From NCBI RefSeq assembly GCF_000429845.1, contig NZ_AUCQ01000006.1, positions 248,001 to 312,000 on the forward strand: a DNA stretch of 64,000 nucleotides, given 5' to 3'. The notes under the pieces were generated by a model. The model saw only the letters and a program-made list of their open reading frames with translations, was not told where the DNA came from and ran no database searches. A program made the translations under genes and the position numbers. The DNA is from Comamonas composti DSM 21721. Lineage in GTDB: Bacteria > Pseudomonadota > Gammaproteobacteria > Burkholderiales > Burkholderiaceae_C. Numbering within the stretch: position 1 is the stretch's first letter; each line of letters begins with the position of its first letter. Positions 43,086-52,918 of this stretch are shown here, piece after piece.

Positions 43086-44449
43086 GACTTGGCTCCCAGT
43101 ACGACGGTGACCATGCGCTCGGGCTGCAACATGCGCTGCATGGCGGCACGCACATCAGCCACAGTCAGCGCCTGGACTCGATCGGTCCAGTGATCCAGAT
43201 AGTCCAGCGGCAAGCCGTGCCAGGCGATGTTGGAGACATTGCCCAGCAGCTTGCGGTTGCTGTCTATGCGCAGCGCAAAGCCGCCGATCAGGTTGTCCTT
43301 GGCGGCCTTGAGCTCCTTCTCCGTCGGGCCTTCGGCCACGAAGCGCTGGAGCGTCTCCTGGGCGACCTGCAGTGCCTGCCGGGCCTGGTCGGGCCGGGTC
43401 TGCAGGGCGATGGTGAACGCTCCTGCATCCAGCCCCGGAGAGAAGTCGCTGTACACGCTATAGCTCAGGCCGCGCTTTTCACGCACCTCCTCGGTCAGGC
43501 GCGAGGTGAAGCCGCCGCCGCCCAGAATATGGTTGCCCACGAGCACGGCCAGAAAGTCCGGGCTGCTGCGTGCAATACCGGGCTGGCCGATCAGCACCTG
43601 GGCCTGGGCCGAGGCAAAGGCAAGGCTTTCGCTCACGGGCTTGTCCAGTGCCTGTACCTTGGGCACCTCGGGCAGGGGCGTGCAATCCGCCTTGCGGCCT
43701 TGAGCCTCGCGCAATTGCTCCAGCGGAGCGAACAGCTTTTGCACCAACGCATCGGCCTGCTCGCGGTTGACCGCGCCGACGATGCTGACCTTGGCACGGC
43801 AGGCGGCGATGAGGTTCTGGTGAAAGGCCTTGATGTCCTCGATGCCGATCTGCTCCAGGCTTTGCACCGTGGACATGGCGCCATAAGGGTGCTTGCCGAA
43901 CACGGCGCTGCGATAGGCCTTGCCGGCCACCGTGCCCGGTCGGGTGTCGGATTCCTTGATGGCCGCACTCCAGCGCTGGCGCTCACGCTGCCAGACCGCC
44001 TCGGGCCAGCTGGGGCTGGCGATCTGGCGTGCTGCCAGGGCCACGGCACGCTCGAGCAGCGCAGGCTCGGTCAGCGAGCGCAGGCCGTAGCCAAAGCTGT
44101 CGCGCCCGGCCTGGGCGCCAAAGCTGGCCCCCAGATCGGCCCAGGCCTGGCCCAGGCCGTTTTCGTCCAGCGCCGCCTGCTGGCCCAGGGCGTCCACGCC
44201 CTTGGAACTCATCTGCGCCACAGCACTGGCCAAGCCGGCTTGCTGCTGCGGATCGCGGCGGCTGCCCGCATCGAAATCCAGTTGCACATCGACCATGGGA
44301 ATGCCCGGGCTGTTGACCAGCCAGACCTGGGCGCCGCTGGCCTGGGTCCAATGCTCTATGGGCAGCAAGGCCCAGGCAGGATTTGCATAAAAAACGCCTG
44401 TAGCGCTTACCAGTAAAGCGCTAGCAGCTATCTTTTTCATACTTGTCAT
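43082..44449 (-). CDS. M16-family protein, non-catalytic partner
   Basis: A 455-residue periplasmic M16 protein. It lacks the zinc motif HxxEH; the equivalent region reads GLASAVAQMSSKG. It keeps the C-terminal R/Y-type segment GGGGFTSRLTEEVREKRGLSYSVYSDF. With the adjoining catalytic protein it should form an M16B heterodimer. Its signal peptide (MKKIAASALLVSATGVFYANPAWA) is encoded almost entirely by a copy of the dispersed palindromic repeat (44389-44437). Confidence 0.88.
   Translation of the reverse strand: MTSMKKIAASALLVSATGVFYANPAWALLPIEHWTQASGAQVWLVNSPGIPMVDVQLDFDAGSRRDPQQQAGLASAVAQMSSKGVDALGQQAALDENGLGQAWADLGASFGAQAGRDSFGYGLRSLTEPALLERAVALAARQIASPSWPEAVWQRERQRWSAAIKESDTRPGTVAGKAYRSAVFGKHPYGAMSTVQSLEQIGIEDIKAFHQNLIAACRAKVSIVGAVNREQADALVQKLFAPLEQLREAQGRKADCTPLPEVPKVQALDKPVSESLAFASAQAQVLIGQPGIARSSPDFLAVLVGNHILGGGGFTSRLTEEVREKRGLSYSVYSDFSPGLDAGAFTIALQTRPDQARQALQVAQETLQRFVAEGPTEKELKAAKDNLIGGFALRIDSNRKLLGNVSNIAWHGLPLDYLDHWTDRVQALTVADVRAAMQRMLQPERMVTVVLGAKS
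44389..44437 (-). repeat. Palindromic repeat inside the M16 signal-peptide coding region
   Basis: On the minus strand it reads ATAGCTGCTAGCGCTTTAC, then TGGTAAGCGCTACAGGCG and a T run. An 8-bp inverted repeat (44401-44408 / 44416-44423) is perfect. This is the family core, here translated as part of the signal peptide. Confidence 0.75.
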
Positions 44450-44461
44450 ATTCCATCCATC

Positions 44462-45943
44462 TCAATGCAAGGGAGCGCCGATGCCGGATGCGCCGCTGTC
44501 CGGGCGGCGCGGCTTTCCGCCCTCGGGCAGGGGCTGGGGCAGCAAGGTGGCCACGGTGAGCTGGTCATCGCCAAAGTACTGGGCGGCCACGCGCTGGACG
44601 TCGTCCGAACCTATGGTGCGCAACTCGGCCAGCAGCCTGTCCTCCGCATCCAGCGGCATGGACTGCACCCAGTAGCTGCCCAGGCTCTGGGCCTGGCCCA
44701 TGACGGAGTCACGCTCGTAGACGTTGGAAGCCATCCATTGGGTCTTGACGCGCTCAAGCTCGGCGCTCTCCACGCCGTCCCTGGCAATTCTTGCGACTTC
44801 GGCGCGCAGCGCAGCCTCGACCTGGTCGGCACTCTTGCCCTGGGCCGGCACGCCCGTGAGCATGAACAGGCTGGGGCCGCGCCCCATGATGGCCGCCGAG
44901 CTGCTGGCACCATCGGCCACACGGTCCTGGCCCTGGACCAGGGCGCGCTCCAGACGCGCGCCGTCATAGCCGTCGAGCACGGCCGAGAGCATGAGCAAGG
45001 CCAGGGCATCGCGGTCCTGGGCCTGCAGCTTCTCCACGCGCGACAGCGTGGGCACACGGAACGCGAGCGCCACAAAACCCTGTTCGGCGGACTGCTTGAC
45101 CACAATGCGGCGCAGGCCGATCTGCTCGGGCTCGGTGCGCGGCTTGCGCTCGGGCACGGCCCTGGAGGGGATGGCGCCATAGTATTTCTCGGCCCAGACC
45201 CGCACTTTGTTCACGTCCACATCACCAGCCACAACCACGGCCGCATTGCGCGGCACATACCAGTGGCGGTGAAAGGCGCGCACGTCGCCAGGGGTCATTG
45301 CATCCAGATCACTCATCCAGCCGACCACGGGCCGGTGGTAGGGCGAGGCCATGAAGGTGGCTGCGAACAACTGCTCGATCAGCATGGCGCGCGGCTGGTC
45401 TTCGGTGCGCATACGGCGCTCCTCCTTGACGACCTCGATCTCCTTCTTGAACTCCTCGTCCGGCCACTGGTTGTTCGCAAAACGGTCGGCCTCCAGGCGC
45501 ATCACGTCCTCGAGCCGGTTGGCGGGAATCTGCTGGTAATAGCCGGTGTAGTCGCGGCTGGTGAACGCGTTCTCCTGACCGCCCAGCGCAGCCACGCGGC
45601 GCGAGAACTCGCCCGGAGCCAGCTTCTTGCTGCCCTTGAACATCATGTGCTCCAGCGCATGGGCCACGCCCGAGGTGCCGTCCACCTCGTCCATGGCCCC
45701 CACGCGCAGCCACAGCATGTGCACGGCCGTGGGCGCGCGCCTGTCGGGTTGGACGATGAGCTGCATGCCGTTTTTCAAGGTGAATTGCTGGGGAGCAGCC
45801 GCCTGCGCGGAGCTTGCCGACGCCTGCGCAGCAAGAACCGACGAAGCCGATGCGGCTGCCGGAGTCGGCCCCTGACCCTGGGCCTGAGCTGCCCCGGCGC
45901 CCAGGCAGGCTATTGCGCCGAGATAAAGAAGTGCATGTTTCAT
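44462..45943 (-). CDS. M16-family zinc metallopeptidase (catalytic partner)
   Basis: A 493-residue periplasmic peptidase with a signal peptide ending AQA. The inverted zinc motif HALEH is at residues 95-99, with the third Glu in the EIEVVKEERRMRTED segment. A low-complexity Ala/Ser/Gln linker follows the signal peptide. It lies 12 bp upstream of the non-catalytic partner gene. Start MKHALLYLG preferred, since upstream residues are not signal-like. Divergent from ftsY by only 28 bp. Confidence 0.92.
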   Translation of the reverse strand: MKHALLYLGAIACLGAGAAQAQGQGPTPAAASASSVLAAQASASSAQAAAPQQFTLKNGMQLIVQPDRRAPTAVHMLWLRVGAMDEVDGTSGVAHALEHMMFKGSKKLAPGEFSRRVAALGGQENAFTSRDYTGYYQQIPANRLEDVMRLEADRFANNQWPDEEFKKEIEVVKEERRMRTEDQPRAMLIEQLFAATFMASPYHRPVVGWMSDLDAMTPGDVRAFHRHWYVPRNAAVVVAGDVDVNKVRVWAEKYYGAIPSRAVPERKPRTEPEQIGLRRIVVKQSAEQGFVALAFRVPTLSRVEKLQAQDRDALALLMLSAVLDGYDGARLERALVQGQDRVADGASSSAAIMGRGPSLFMLTGVPAQGKSADQVEAALRAEVARIARDGVESAELERVKTQWMASNVYERDSVMGQAQSLGSYWVQSMPLDAEDRLLAELRTIGSDDVQRVAAQYFGDDQLTVATLLPQPLPEGGKPRRPDSGASGIGAPLH

Positions 45944-45971
45944 AGAATGGTGCGATTCTAAGAATCCGCCG

Positions 45972-47159
<1,188 letters not shown>

Positions 47160-47335
47160 AAGCGCCCGGGCTGCCGTCCGCGAAGGCGGCCCTGGGATTG
47201 CAGCTGCGCCACAGCCTGATGCAATGCGCGATGCAGGGCGATGCCAGGCAAGGCGCAGACCGCTATCAACAAAGAAGTAGCTAGCGCTTATCCCTATTGA
47301 CTCTCAGAACTGAACCCATCAAAAAATGAAGCAGG
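47160..47335. other. ftsY-cutA convergent spacer with partial palindromic repeat
   Basis: One end of the dispersed repeat family (AGTAGCTAGCGCTTATCC) is at about 47276-47293. The rest shows no gene. Confidence 0.4.
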
Positions 47336-47360
47336 GAGCGCGCTAGGCGCTCTCTTTTTT
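47336..47360 (+). terminator. Terminator downstream of ftsY
   Basis: Stem GAGCGC (47336-47341) with GCGCTC (47347-47352), loop GCTAG, then TCTTTTTT. An A run upstream (47321-47326) could give partial function for cutA on the minus strand. Confidence 0.75.
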
Positions 47361-47790
47361 ATGCTGCCTGGCTCAGGTGATCGGGAGCCGGGGCCTTGAG
47401 CGAGACCTGGGCCTTGACCCAGGATGCATAGTCGTCCAGGCAGCGCTCGGTGCGCATGGTGATCTGGGGCACCTCGTACTCATGGACTGCGCGGATCAGC
47501 GCCGTCAGCCTTTGCAGCACATCGGGCAAGGTCTTGCAGGTCAGGCGCCATTCGGGCTCGGCACGCAGTTGCTGCTGCCATTCGAAATGCGATGTCACGG
47601 GCTCAACCTGCACGCAGGCTGCAGCCCGCTGCTGCACCAGGCTCTGGGCCAGCGCATGGGCGGCCTGCTCGCTGCCCACCGTAGTCGCCACCACGCACAG
47701 GGTTGCCCAGTGGACATCTGTGCGCGCATGACGCGAAGCAGTCGATCCAGAGGATCGGGCGTTGGGGACTTCAGCAATGGGGGAGATCAT
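47359..47790 (-). CDS. cutA: Divalent-cation tolerance protein CutA
   Basis: A 143-residue CutA protein (trimeric ferredoxin-like fold), with CVVATTVGSEQAAHALAQSLVQQRAAACVQV and EPEWRLTCKT. About 25 extra N-terminal residues precede the domain, so a later start is possible. The biochemical role of CutA remains unclear despite its link to copper tolerance. Confidence 0.88.
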   Translation of the reverse strand: MISPIAEVPNARSSGSTASRHARTDVHWATLCVVATTVGSEQAAHALAQSLVQQRAAACVQVEPVTSHFEWQQQLRAEPEWRLTCKTLPDVLQRLTALIRAVHEYEVPQITMRTERCLDDYASWVKAQVSLKAPAPDHLSQAA

Positions 47791-47862
47791 GAGCAGCCAG
47801 TTTAGTCAGCGTATGGGTGCGAAATGTATCAGCACTTGACGATTTGCCACAATGCGTCAACC

Positions 47863-48888
47863 TCATCGCGGCAATAAACCAAGCTCCCGGACTCTGAGCC
47901 GGGTCAGGCCCAGCAAGGCATCGGTAAAAGGCGTGTCCATGGCGCAGATCTGCCCCAGCTCACGCACTGCGCCCACCAGGGCATCGAGCTCCACGGGCCT
48001 GCCCGCTTCCACATCCTGCAGCATGGAGGTCTTGAACGCCCCCAACCTGAGCGTGACCGCGTGGCGGTCTTCGGGAGTCTCGGCAATCGGCAGCCCAAGG
48101 CGCTCGCCTATGCTTTTGGCCTCCAGCATGACGCGCGTGACCAGATCACGCACCAGCTCATCACCCAGGATGGTGTCGGTGGTCGCCCCCGTGAGCGCAC
48201 TGATCGGGTTCATGGTCATGTTTCCCCAGAGCTTGTACCAGGCATCGCGCTGTATGTGCGTCGAAGCCCTGGCATCGATGCCGCCCCGCACCAGCAGGTC
48301 CGTCAGCGCCTCCAGCCTGGGTGTGAGCGGCTGGCCGGCCTCGGCCAGGGGCTCGCCCAGAATCAGGGTATTGCCGAAATGGCGACGTACCACGCCGGCC
48401 GCATCCAGCGAACAGCTCGCATGAACCACGGCACCAATGACCTGTTTTTCCGGCATGGCTGCCGCAATGCTGCCCTGAGGATCCACGCTGGTCAGCCGGC
48501 GCCCCCTGAGCTCAGCCGCAACACCGGCCTGCAGAAACCACCAGGGCACGCCGTTCATGGCCGTGAGCACCAGGGTCTGCGGCCCTATGAGCGGCGCAAT
48601 GCGCCGGGCCACATCGGCCAGGCCCGGAGCCTTGACGGAGATCACCACCAGATCCTGCACGCCCAATGCCTCGGGCTCGGACTCGGCGCGCAGCGCAAAA
48701 CGCTGGCGCCCACCCTCATCGACCAGCTCCAGGCCGTTGGTGCGCAGGGCCTGCAGCGTGGCACCGCGTGCCACGGCGCTCAGCTCGCAGCCCGCACGTG
48801 CCAGCGCAGCGCCCATCCAGCCACCGATGGCGCCAGCGCCAAAAATGCAGGCCTTGAAAGTTGAGGAAGATGTATCGGGAATGCGCAT
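47863..48888 (-). CDS. panE: 2-dehydropantoate 2-reductase family protein
   Basis: A 341-residue ketopantoate reductase-like protein. The NADP-binding motif is IFGAGAIGGWMGAALARAG, the catalytic Lys region DAWYKLWGNMTMNPISALTG. It would reduce ketopantoate (PanB product) to pantoate (PanC substrate). It is longer than typical PanE (about 300), and Burkholderiales often have several paralogues, so the true substrate is not certain. Confidence 0.8.
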   Translation of the reverse strand: MRIPDTSSSTFKACIFGAGAIGGWMGAALARAGCELSAVARGATLQALRTNGLELVDEGGRQRFALRAESEPEALGVQDLVVISVKAPGLADVARRIAPLIGPQTLVLTAMNGVPWWFLQAGVAAELRGRRLTSVDPQGSIAAAMPEKQVIGAVVHASCSLDAAGVVRRHFGNTLILGEPLAEAGQPLTPRLEALTDLLVRGGIDARASTHIQRDAWYKLWGNMTMNPISALTGATTDTILGDELVRDLVTRVMLEAKSIGERLGLPIAETPEDRHAVTLRLGAFKTSMLQDVEAGRPVELDALVGAVRELGQICAMDTPFTDALLGLTRLRVRELGLLPR

Positions 48889-49154
48889 AGGCTGAGAGAA
48901 GATGGAAAAGCAAGCAGGAAAAAGCCTGTGCCGGAGCAGCAGGCCGACCGGACCTGCGAGCATTTTGCATAAAGCCACAAACACACGGGCCAGACAAGGC
49001 ATCGGCATCTTGGGCCTACAAGCCAAAGGGAAGATTGGTAACAACCCTAGGAATCCAGAATTTGCTACTCTAGAACCCATGCTCCTGCAACGAATCACAT
49101 CACTCAAGCACTCGCCCCAGTGAGAGATGGCCTGGAAACAGGGAACTTTTGCGC
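48889..49154. other. Divergent spacer upstream of rpoH
   Basis: Holds the panE-like promoter and the distal rpoH control region. Apart from the CIRCE site at its right end I see no named element and no gene. Confidence 0.4.
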
Positions 49155-49184
49155 TTAGCACTCACTCCAACCGAGTGCTAATAT
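49155..49184 (+). promoter_or_regulatory. CIRCE operator overlapping the rpoH promoter
   Basis: TTAGCACTC (49155-49163), a 9-bp spacer and GAGTGCTAA (49173-49181) form a perfect CIRCE, the binding site of the heat-shock repressor HrcA. A -10-like TAATAT (49179-49184) lies 18 bp after a TTAGCA hexamer, so the operator covers a putative sigma-70 promoter. rpoH starts 30 bp downstream. hrcA itself is not in the window. Confidence 0.93.
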
Positions 49185-49213
49185 CAAGATATATGGAAGA
49201 AAGGAACTCTGCA

Positions 49214-50155
49214 ATGACCTACACCACCGGCACCATTGCGACCACTTTGGCTCCCGCGACCGCATGGTCCATGGTGCCATCGCTGGGCAACCTCGATGCC
49301 TATATCTCTGCCGTCAACCGCCTGCCCATGCTCACTCTTGAAGAGGAGCAGGGCTACGCCCGCAAGCTCAAGGAACACAATGATCTCGATGCCGCCGGGC
49401 GCCTGGTGCTGTCCCACCTGCGCCTCGTGGTCTCGATCTCGCGCCAGTATCTGGGCTACGGCCTGCCCCATGGCGATCTGATCCAGGAAGGCAACGTGGG
49501 CCTGATGAAGGCCGTCAAGCGCTTCGACCCCGACCAGGGCGTGCGCCTGGTCAGCTATGCCATGCACTGGATCAAGGCTGAGATCCATGAGTACATCCTG
49601 AAGAACTGGCGCATGGTCAAGGTCGCCACGACCAAGGCCCAGCGCAAGCTGTTCTTCAATCTGCGCTCCATGAAGCAAGGCCTCAAGTCCGACGCTGCCA
49701 TGGCCGACGATGCCATGCTGCGCGACACGCTCACGGCCTCCGAGATCGATGCCATGGCCGAGAAGCTCAATGTCAAGCGCGAAGAAGTCATTGAGATGGA
49801 AACCCGCCTCGCAGGCGGCGACGTGCTGCTCGACCCCTCGCCCAGCGACGATGGCGAGCAGGCCTTCGGCCCCATCGCCTATCTGGCCGATGGCGCCCAC
49901 GAGCCCACGGCCATGATCGAATCGCGCCAGCGCGACCATCTGGCCAGCGACGGCATTGCCATGGCACTGGAAGCGCTGGATGCGCGCAGCCGCCGCATCG
50001 TCGAGGAGCGCTGGCTCAAGGTCAACGACGACGGCTCGGGCGGCATGACGCTGCACGAGCTTGCGGCCGAGTACGGCGTGAGCGCCGAGCGCATCCGCCA
50101 GATCGAGGTTGCGGCCATGAAGAAGATGAAGAAGGCCTTGGCCGAATTCGCCTGA
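49214..50155 (+). CDS. rpoH: RNA polymerase sigma-32 (heat-shock sigma factor)
   Basis: A 313-residue sigma factor. The RpoH box QRKLFFNLRSMK identifies it. Region 2 contains RLVVSISRQYLGYGLPHGDLIQEGNVGLMKAV, region 4 the helix-turn-helix LHELAAEYGVSAERIRQIEVAAMKKMKKAL. ATG 49214 has AAAGGAA upstream. The perfect CIRCE at 49155 puts it under HrcA control, linking two heat-shock circuits. Confidence 0.97.
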   Translation: MTYTTGTIATTLAPATAWSMVPSLGNLDAYISAVNRLPMLTLEEEQGYARKLKEHNDLDAAGRLVLSHLRLVVSISRQYLGYGLPHGDLIQEGNVGLMKAVKRFDPDQGVRLVSYAMHWIKAEIHEYILKNWRMVKVATTKAQRKLFFNLRSMKQGLKSDAAMADDAMLRDTLTASEIDAMAEKLNVKREEVIEMETRLAGGDVLLDPSPSDDGEQAFGPIAYLADGAHEPTAMIESRQRDHLASDGIAMALEALDARSRRIVEERWLKVNDDGSGGMTLHELAAEYGVSAERIRQIEVAAMKKMKKALAEFA

Positions 50156-50188
50156 GCCCTTCAAAGCACCTGCAAACCGGCCCTCCAG

Positions 50189-50216
50189 AAAAACCCGCAT
50201 AATCTGCGGGTTTTTT
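50189..50216 (+). terminator. Rho-independent terminator of rpoH
   Basis: AAAAACCCGCA (50189-50199) pairs with TGCGGGTTTTT (50205-50215) around TAATC, ending in a run of six T. It ends 19 bp before the next start. Confidence 0.92.
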
Positions 50217-50234
50217 CTTTGCGAGTTCAGACTC

Positions 50235-51215
50235 ATGGTCACACGTCGTCTCTTCGCCTGCGCCCTGGCTCTTTCGGGCGCGGCCCTGATAGCCGGTCCC
50301 ACCATGGCTGCCCCTGCGGCCGCCGACTGGCCCAGCCGCACCTTGCACCTCATCGTCGGCTTTCCTGCGGGCTCCTCGCCCGACCTCACGGCGCGCGCGC
50401 TGGCCGAGCCGCTGGAGAAAAAGCTGGGCCAGACCATCATCGTGGAAAACCGCGTGGGCGCAGGCGGCAACATTGCCGGCGAGTATGTGGCCAAGGCCAA
50501 GGACGGCCACACTTTCAGCGTGATGATCAACGGCAATATGACGATTGCCAAGCTGCTCAATCCCGGCCTGCGCTACGACCCGCTGACCGATCTGCAGCCC
50601 GTGAGCCTGCTGGGCGTTGCGCCCCTGGTCCTCGTGGCACCTGCCTCTGCATCCGAGGGCAAGGCCTTTCTGCAGGCCGCACATGCTGCTGGCAACAAAT
50701 GGAGCTATGGCTCGCCCGGCGTGGGCACGGTAGGTCACCTGGGCATGGAGTTGCTCAAGAACCGCGCGGCCCTGCACCCCGAGCACATACCCTACCCCGG
50801 CTACCCCCAGGTCTATCAGGCCCTGCAAGGCGGCGACCTGCAACTTTCCATGCTGCCCCCGGCCCTGGCCATGGCCCAGATACAGGCAGGCAAGCTGCGT
50901 GGCATCGGTGTGAGTTCGGCCGCGCGCAGCCCGCTGGCGCCTGGCCTGCCCAGCCTCAAGGAGCTGGGCGTCAACGGGCTGGATCTGGAAATCTGGAATG
51001 CCGTGGCCGCGCCCAAGTCCATGCCCCAGGCTCATGTAAGCAAGCTGGCGGCCGCCGTGAGCGAAGTCGTACGCACGCCCGAAATGCGCGAGCGCCTGGC
51101 GATTCAGGGCTGGCAGGTGGTGGGCAGCTCGCCCGAAGGCCTGTCCATCCGCATTCAGCAGGATGTGAAAGCCCTGGGCAGCATCATCCGCGAGCAGGGC
51201 ATACGCGCCCAGTAA
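50235..51215 (+). CDS. Bug/TctC-family periplasmic receptor
   Basis: A 326-residue tripartite-tricarboxylate-transporter type receptor with a signal peptide ending MAA. Motifs are WPSRTLHLIVGFPAGSSPDLTARAL, ENRVGAGGNIAGEYVA and YGSPGVGTVGHLGMELL. No TctA/TctB membrane genes adjoin it, which is usual for the very large Bug family in Burkholderiales. Ligand unknown, probably a carboxylate or similar small molecule. Confidence 0.9.
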   Translation: MVTRRLFACALALSGAALIAGPTMAAPAAADWPSRTLHLIVGFPAGSSPDLTARALAEPLEKKLGQTIIVENRVGAGGNIAGEYVAKAKDGHTFSVMINGNMTIAKLLNPGLRYDPLTDLQPVSLLGVAPLVLVAPASASEGKAFLQAAHAAGNKWSYGSPGVGTVGHLGMELLKNRAALHPEHIPYPGYPQVYQALQGGDLQLSMLPPALAMAQIQAGKLRGIGVSSAARSPLAPGLPSLKELGVNGLDLEIWNAVAAPKSMPQAHVSKLAAAVSEVVRTPEMRERLAIQGWQVVGSSPEGLSIRIQQDVKALGSIIREQGIRAQ

Positions 51216-51233
51216 GGCTCGCGGGCGGCCGGA

Positions 51234-51845
51234 TCAGGCCTCGCCCAGCAGGGCCTGGACGTCGGCCGACAGCACCTGGGGTCCTGCGCCATAGCGCTCG
51301 TAGACGCGCAAGCGGCCCGTGGTGTCGAACACATAGCTGCCGGCCGAATGGTCCAGCGTATAGGTGCTCTCGGTCGTGCCCGCCACCTTGCGGTAGAAGA
51401 TCTTGAAATCCTTGGCCACGGCCGCGATTTCCTCGGGCGTGCCGTGCAGGCCCACAAAGCTCTCGTCGAAGTTGCCCAGATAGGCCTTGAGCACTTCGGG
51501 CGTGTCGCGCTCCGGGTCCAGCGAGACGAAGATGCCTTGCAGCTTGTCGCCATCGGCACCCAGAATCTGTTTGGTCTCGACCAGCTCCTGCAAGGTCGTG
51601 GGGCAGACATCGGGGCACTGGGTGTAGCCGAAGAACACGACCACGACCTTGCCCTCGAAGTCTTTCAAGCTGCGCTGTCGGCCGTCCACATCCTTGAGCG
51701 GAAGGTCCTTGGCATAGTCGGCGCCGGTCACGTCCACGCCCTGAAAGCTGGTCTTGCCCTGGGGCGAGCAGGCCGAAAGCAAAGAGGCGGAGCCGGCCGC
51801 CAAGGCTGCGGCTGCCAAGCCGCGCAGCGCCATTCGTTTGTTCAT
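51234..51845 (-). CDS. SCO1/SenC copper chaperone lipoprotein
   Basis: A 203-residue lipoprotein (lipobox LLSAC, Cys26) with a thioredoxin fold and copper ligands C77 and C81 (CPDVC) plus His in TLDHSAGSYV. It delivers copper to the CuA centre of cytochrome oxidase subunit II, encoded at 57720-58925. It is the distal member of the oxidase cluster, separated from the next gene by MITE copy B. Confidence 0.92.
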   Translation of the reverse strand: MNKRMALRGLAAAALAAGSASLLSACSPQGKTSFQGVDVTGADYAKDLPLKDVDGRQRSLKDFEGKVVVVFFGYTQCPDVCPTTLQELVETKQILGADGDKLQGIFVSLDPERDTPEVLKAYLGNFDESFVGLHGTPEEIAAVAKDFKIFYRKVAGTTESTYTLDHSAGSYVFDTTGRLRVYERYGAGPQVLSADVQALLGEA

Positions 51846-51966
51846 GGTTTCTCGAAGTTCCTAGCATGTACACATGCCGTCCGGCCGGGCGGCACAGTCC
51901 CTGACCATAACCGCAAAGCACAAACCCCTGCGCAGCCTGGCCTCATCTCAGGACCTGACCATGCTC

Positions 51967-52239
51967 TCAGAACGTGTTTACGATCTCCTCGGTGCCGCGC
52001 CAGTGTCTTTGCGGGATGGGATACAAGGCGCGACACCGCAGCAATAGCCGTGCTATTGCGAGGATTCGCAACGCTGTAGACCGCCCGCAAAGGCACTGGC
52101 CCCAAGGGTTGGAGCGAAATCGGGCGATTTCTTAGCGCTGGCCCTTGCTTGCACCCCGGTGCAAGCTGCGCCCCATCGCTTTGAACTCATCCCGATTGCG
52201 CTCCAACGCGGCAGCGTAGAGATCGTAAACACGCTCTCA
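51967..52239. mobile_element. MITE-like element, full copy B (267 bp plus TCA duplications)
   Basis: The element runs 51970-52236, flanked by TCA on both sides (51967-51969, 52237-52239). Its ends are GAACGTGTTTACGATCTC and the complement of GAGCGTGTTTACGATCTC, one mismatch apart. The right-hand TCA is the TGA stop codon of the minus-strand gene at 52237-52857, so the duplication regenerated the stop. No transposase inside. Confidence 0.87.
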
Positions 52240-52857
52240 GGAAGCGCCGCGGCCCGCCGTATCCCAGGAGGCCGAAGCGCGCAGCAGCCGGTCCAGGTCG
52301 CGCTTGGCCTTGGCTGCGCCGGCCTTGTCCAGCCTGGGCGGCAAGCGCATCATCCAGTGTCCCAGGGGATCGACGACGTACAAGTGCTCGGCCAGCCCGC
52401 GCCCGTCTGCGGGTTTGAGCCAGCCCTGGACCACGTCGGCGGGCAGGCGCAGCACCGTGGCCTGGGCCAGGGCCGGGCTCAGGGCTTCGGCCACGGGCGC
52501 CTCGTCGGTGACCAGCCAAACCCAGTCCAGGCGCTCTTTTTCCTTGCCCAGGGATTCGCGCAGCTGGCGCTGCAGATAGAGATTGCTTTGGCAGACCTCG
52601 TCGCAGGCGCCGCCCGAAACACTGAGCAGCAGCCACTGCCCCTTGAGTTCGGCCAGGGGCTTGGGCAAGCCCTCCAGCGTGCGGGCCACCACCTCGGGCA
52701 GGCCCGGCTGGGCAGCGATGAGTTCGCCATAGTTGCGCTTTTGCTCGGGCCGCAGCACGTAGTAGGTAAAGTAGGACGCAACCACGGGCGCCGCGCAGAC
52801 CGCGAGCACGGCCAGCATCTTCCAGCGGCCGCTGCGCGTGCGCTGGGAGTCGAGCAT
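52237..52857 (-). CDS. Membrane-anchored thioredoxin-like cytochrome oxidase-cluster protein
   Basis: A 206-residue protein with one N-terminal membrane helix (MLAVLAVCAAPVVASYFTYYVL) and a SCO-like fold with a CxxxC pair (GACDEVCQ). Homologues sit between the SURF1-like gene and cox15/ctaA in Burkholderiales; a role in copper or heme delivery is inferred. Start at ATG 52857, though the frame is open to 52980 and overlaps the SURF1 gene. Its stop codon is the target duplication of MITE copy B. Confidence 0.8.
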   Translation of the reverse strand: MLDSQRTRSGRWKMLAVLAVCAAPVVASYFTYYVLRPEQKRNYGELIAAQPGLPEVVARTLEGLPKPLAELKGQWLLLSVSGGACDEVCQSNLYLQRQLRESLGKEKERLDWVWLVTDEAPVAEALSPALAQATVLRLPADVVQGWLKPADGRGLAEHLYVVDPLGHWMMRLPPRLDKAGAAKAKRDLDRLLRASASWDTAGRGAS

Positions 52858-52918
52858 GGCCTGGCCTGGCCTCGGCAGGCCGTGGACCGTGAACTCCAGT
52901 GGCCCGGAAAGCCCTGAT

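Noticed and set aside
43082..44449. M16 gene as a pseudogene because HxxEH is missing
   Set aside because: Full length, with signal peptide and R/Y motif, directly after a catalytic M16 gene; this is the normal non-catalytic half of an M16B pair.
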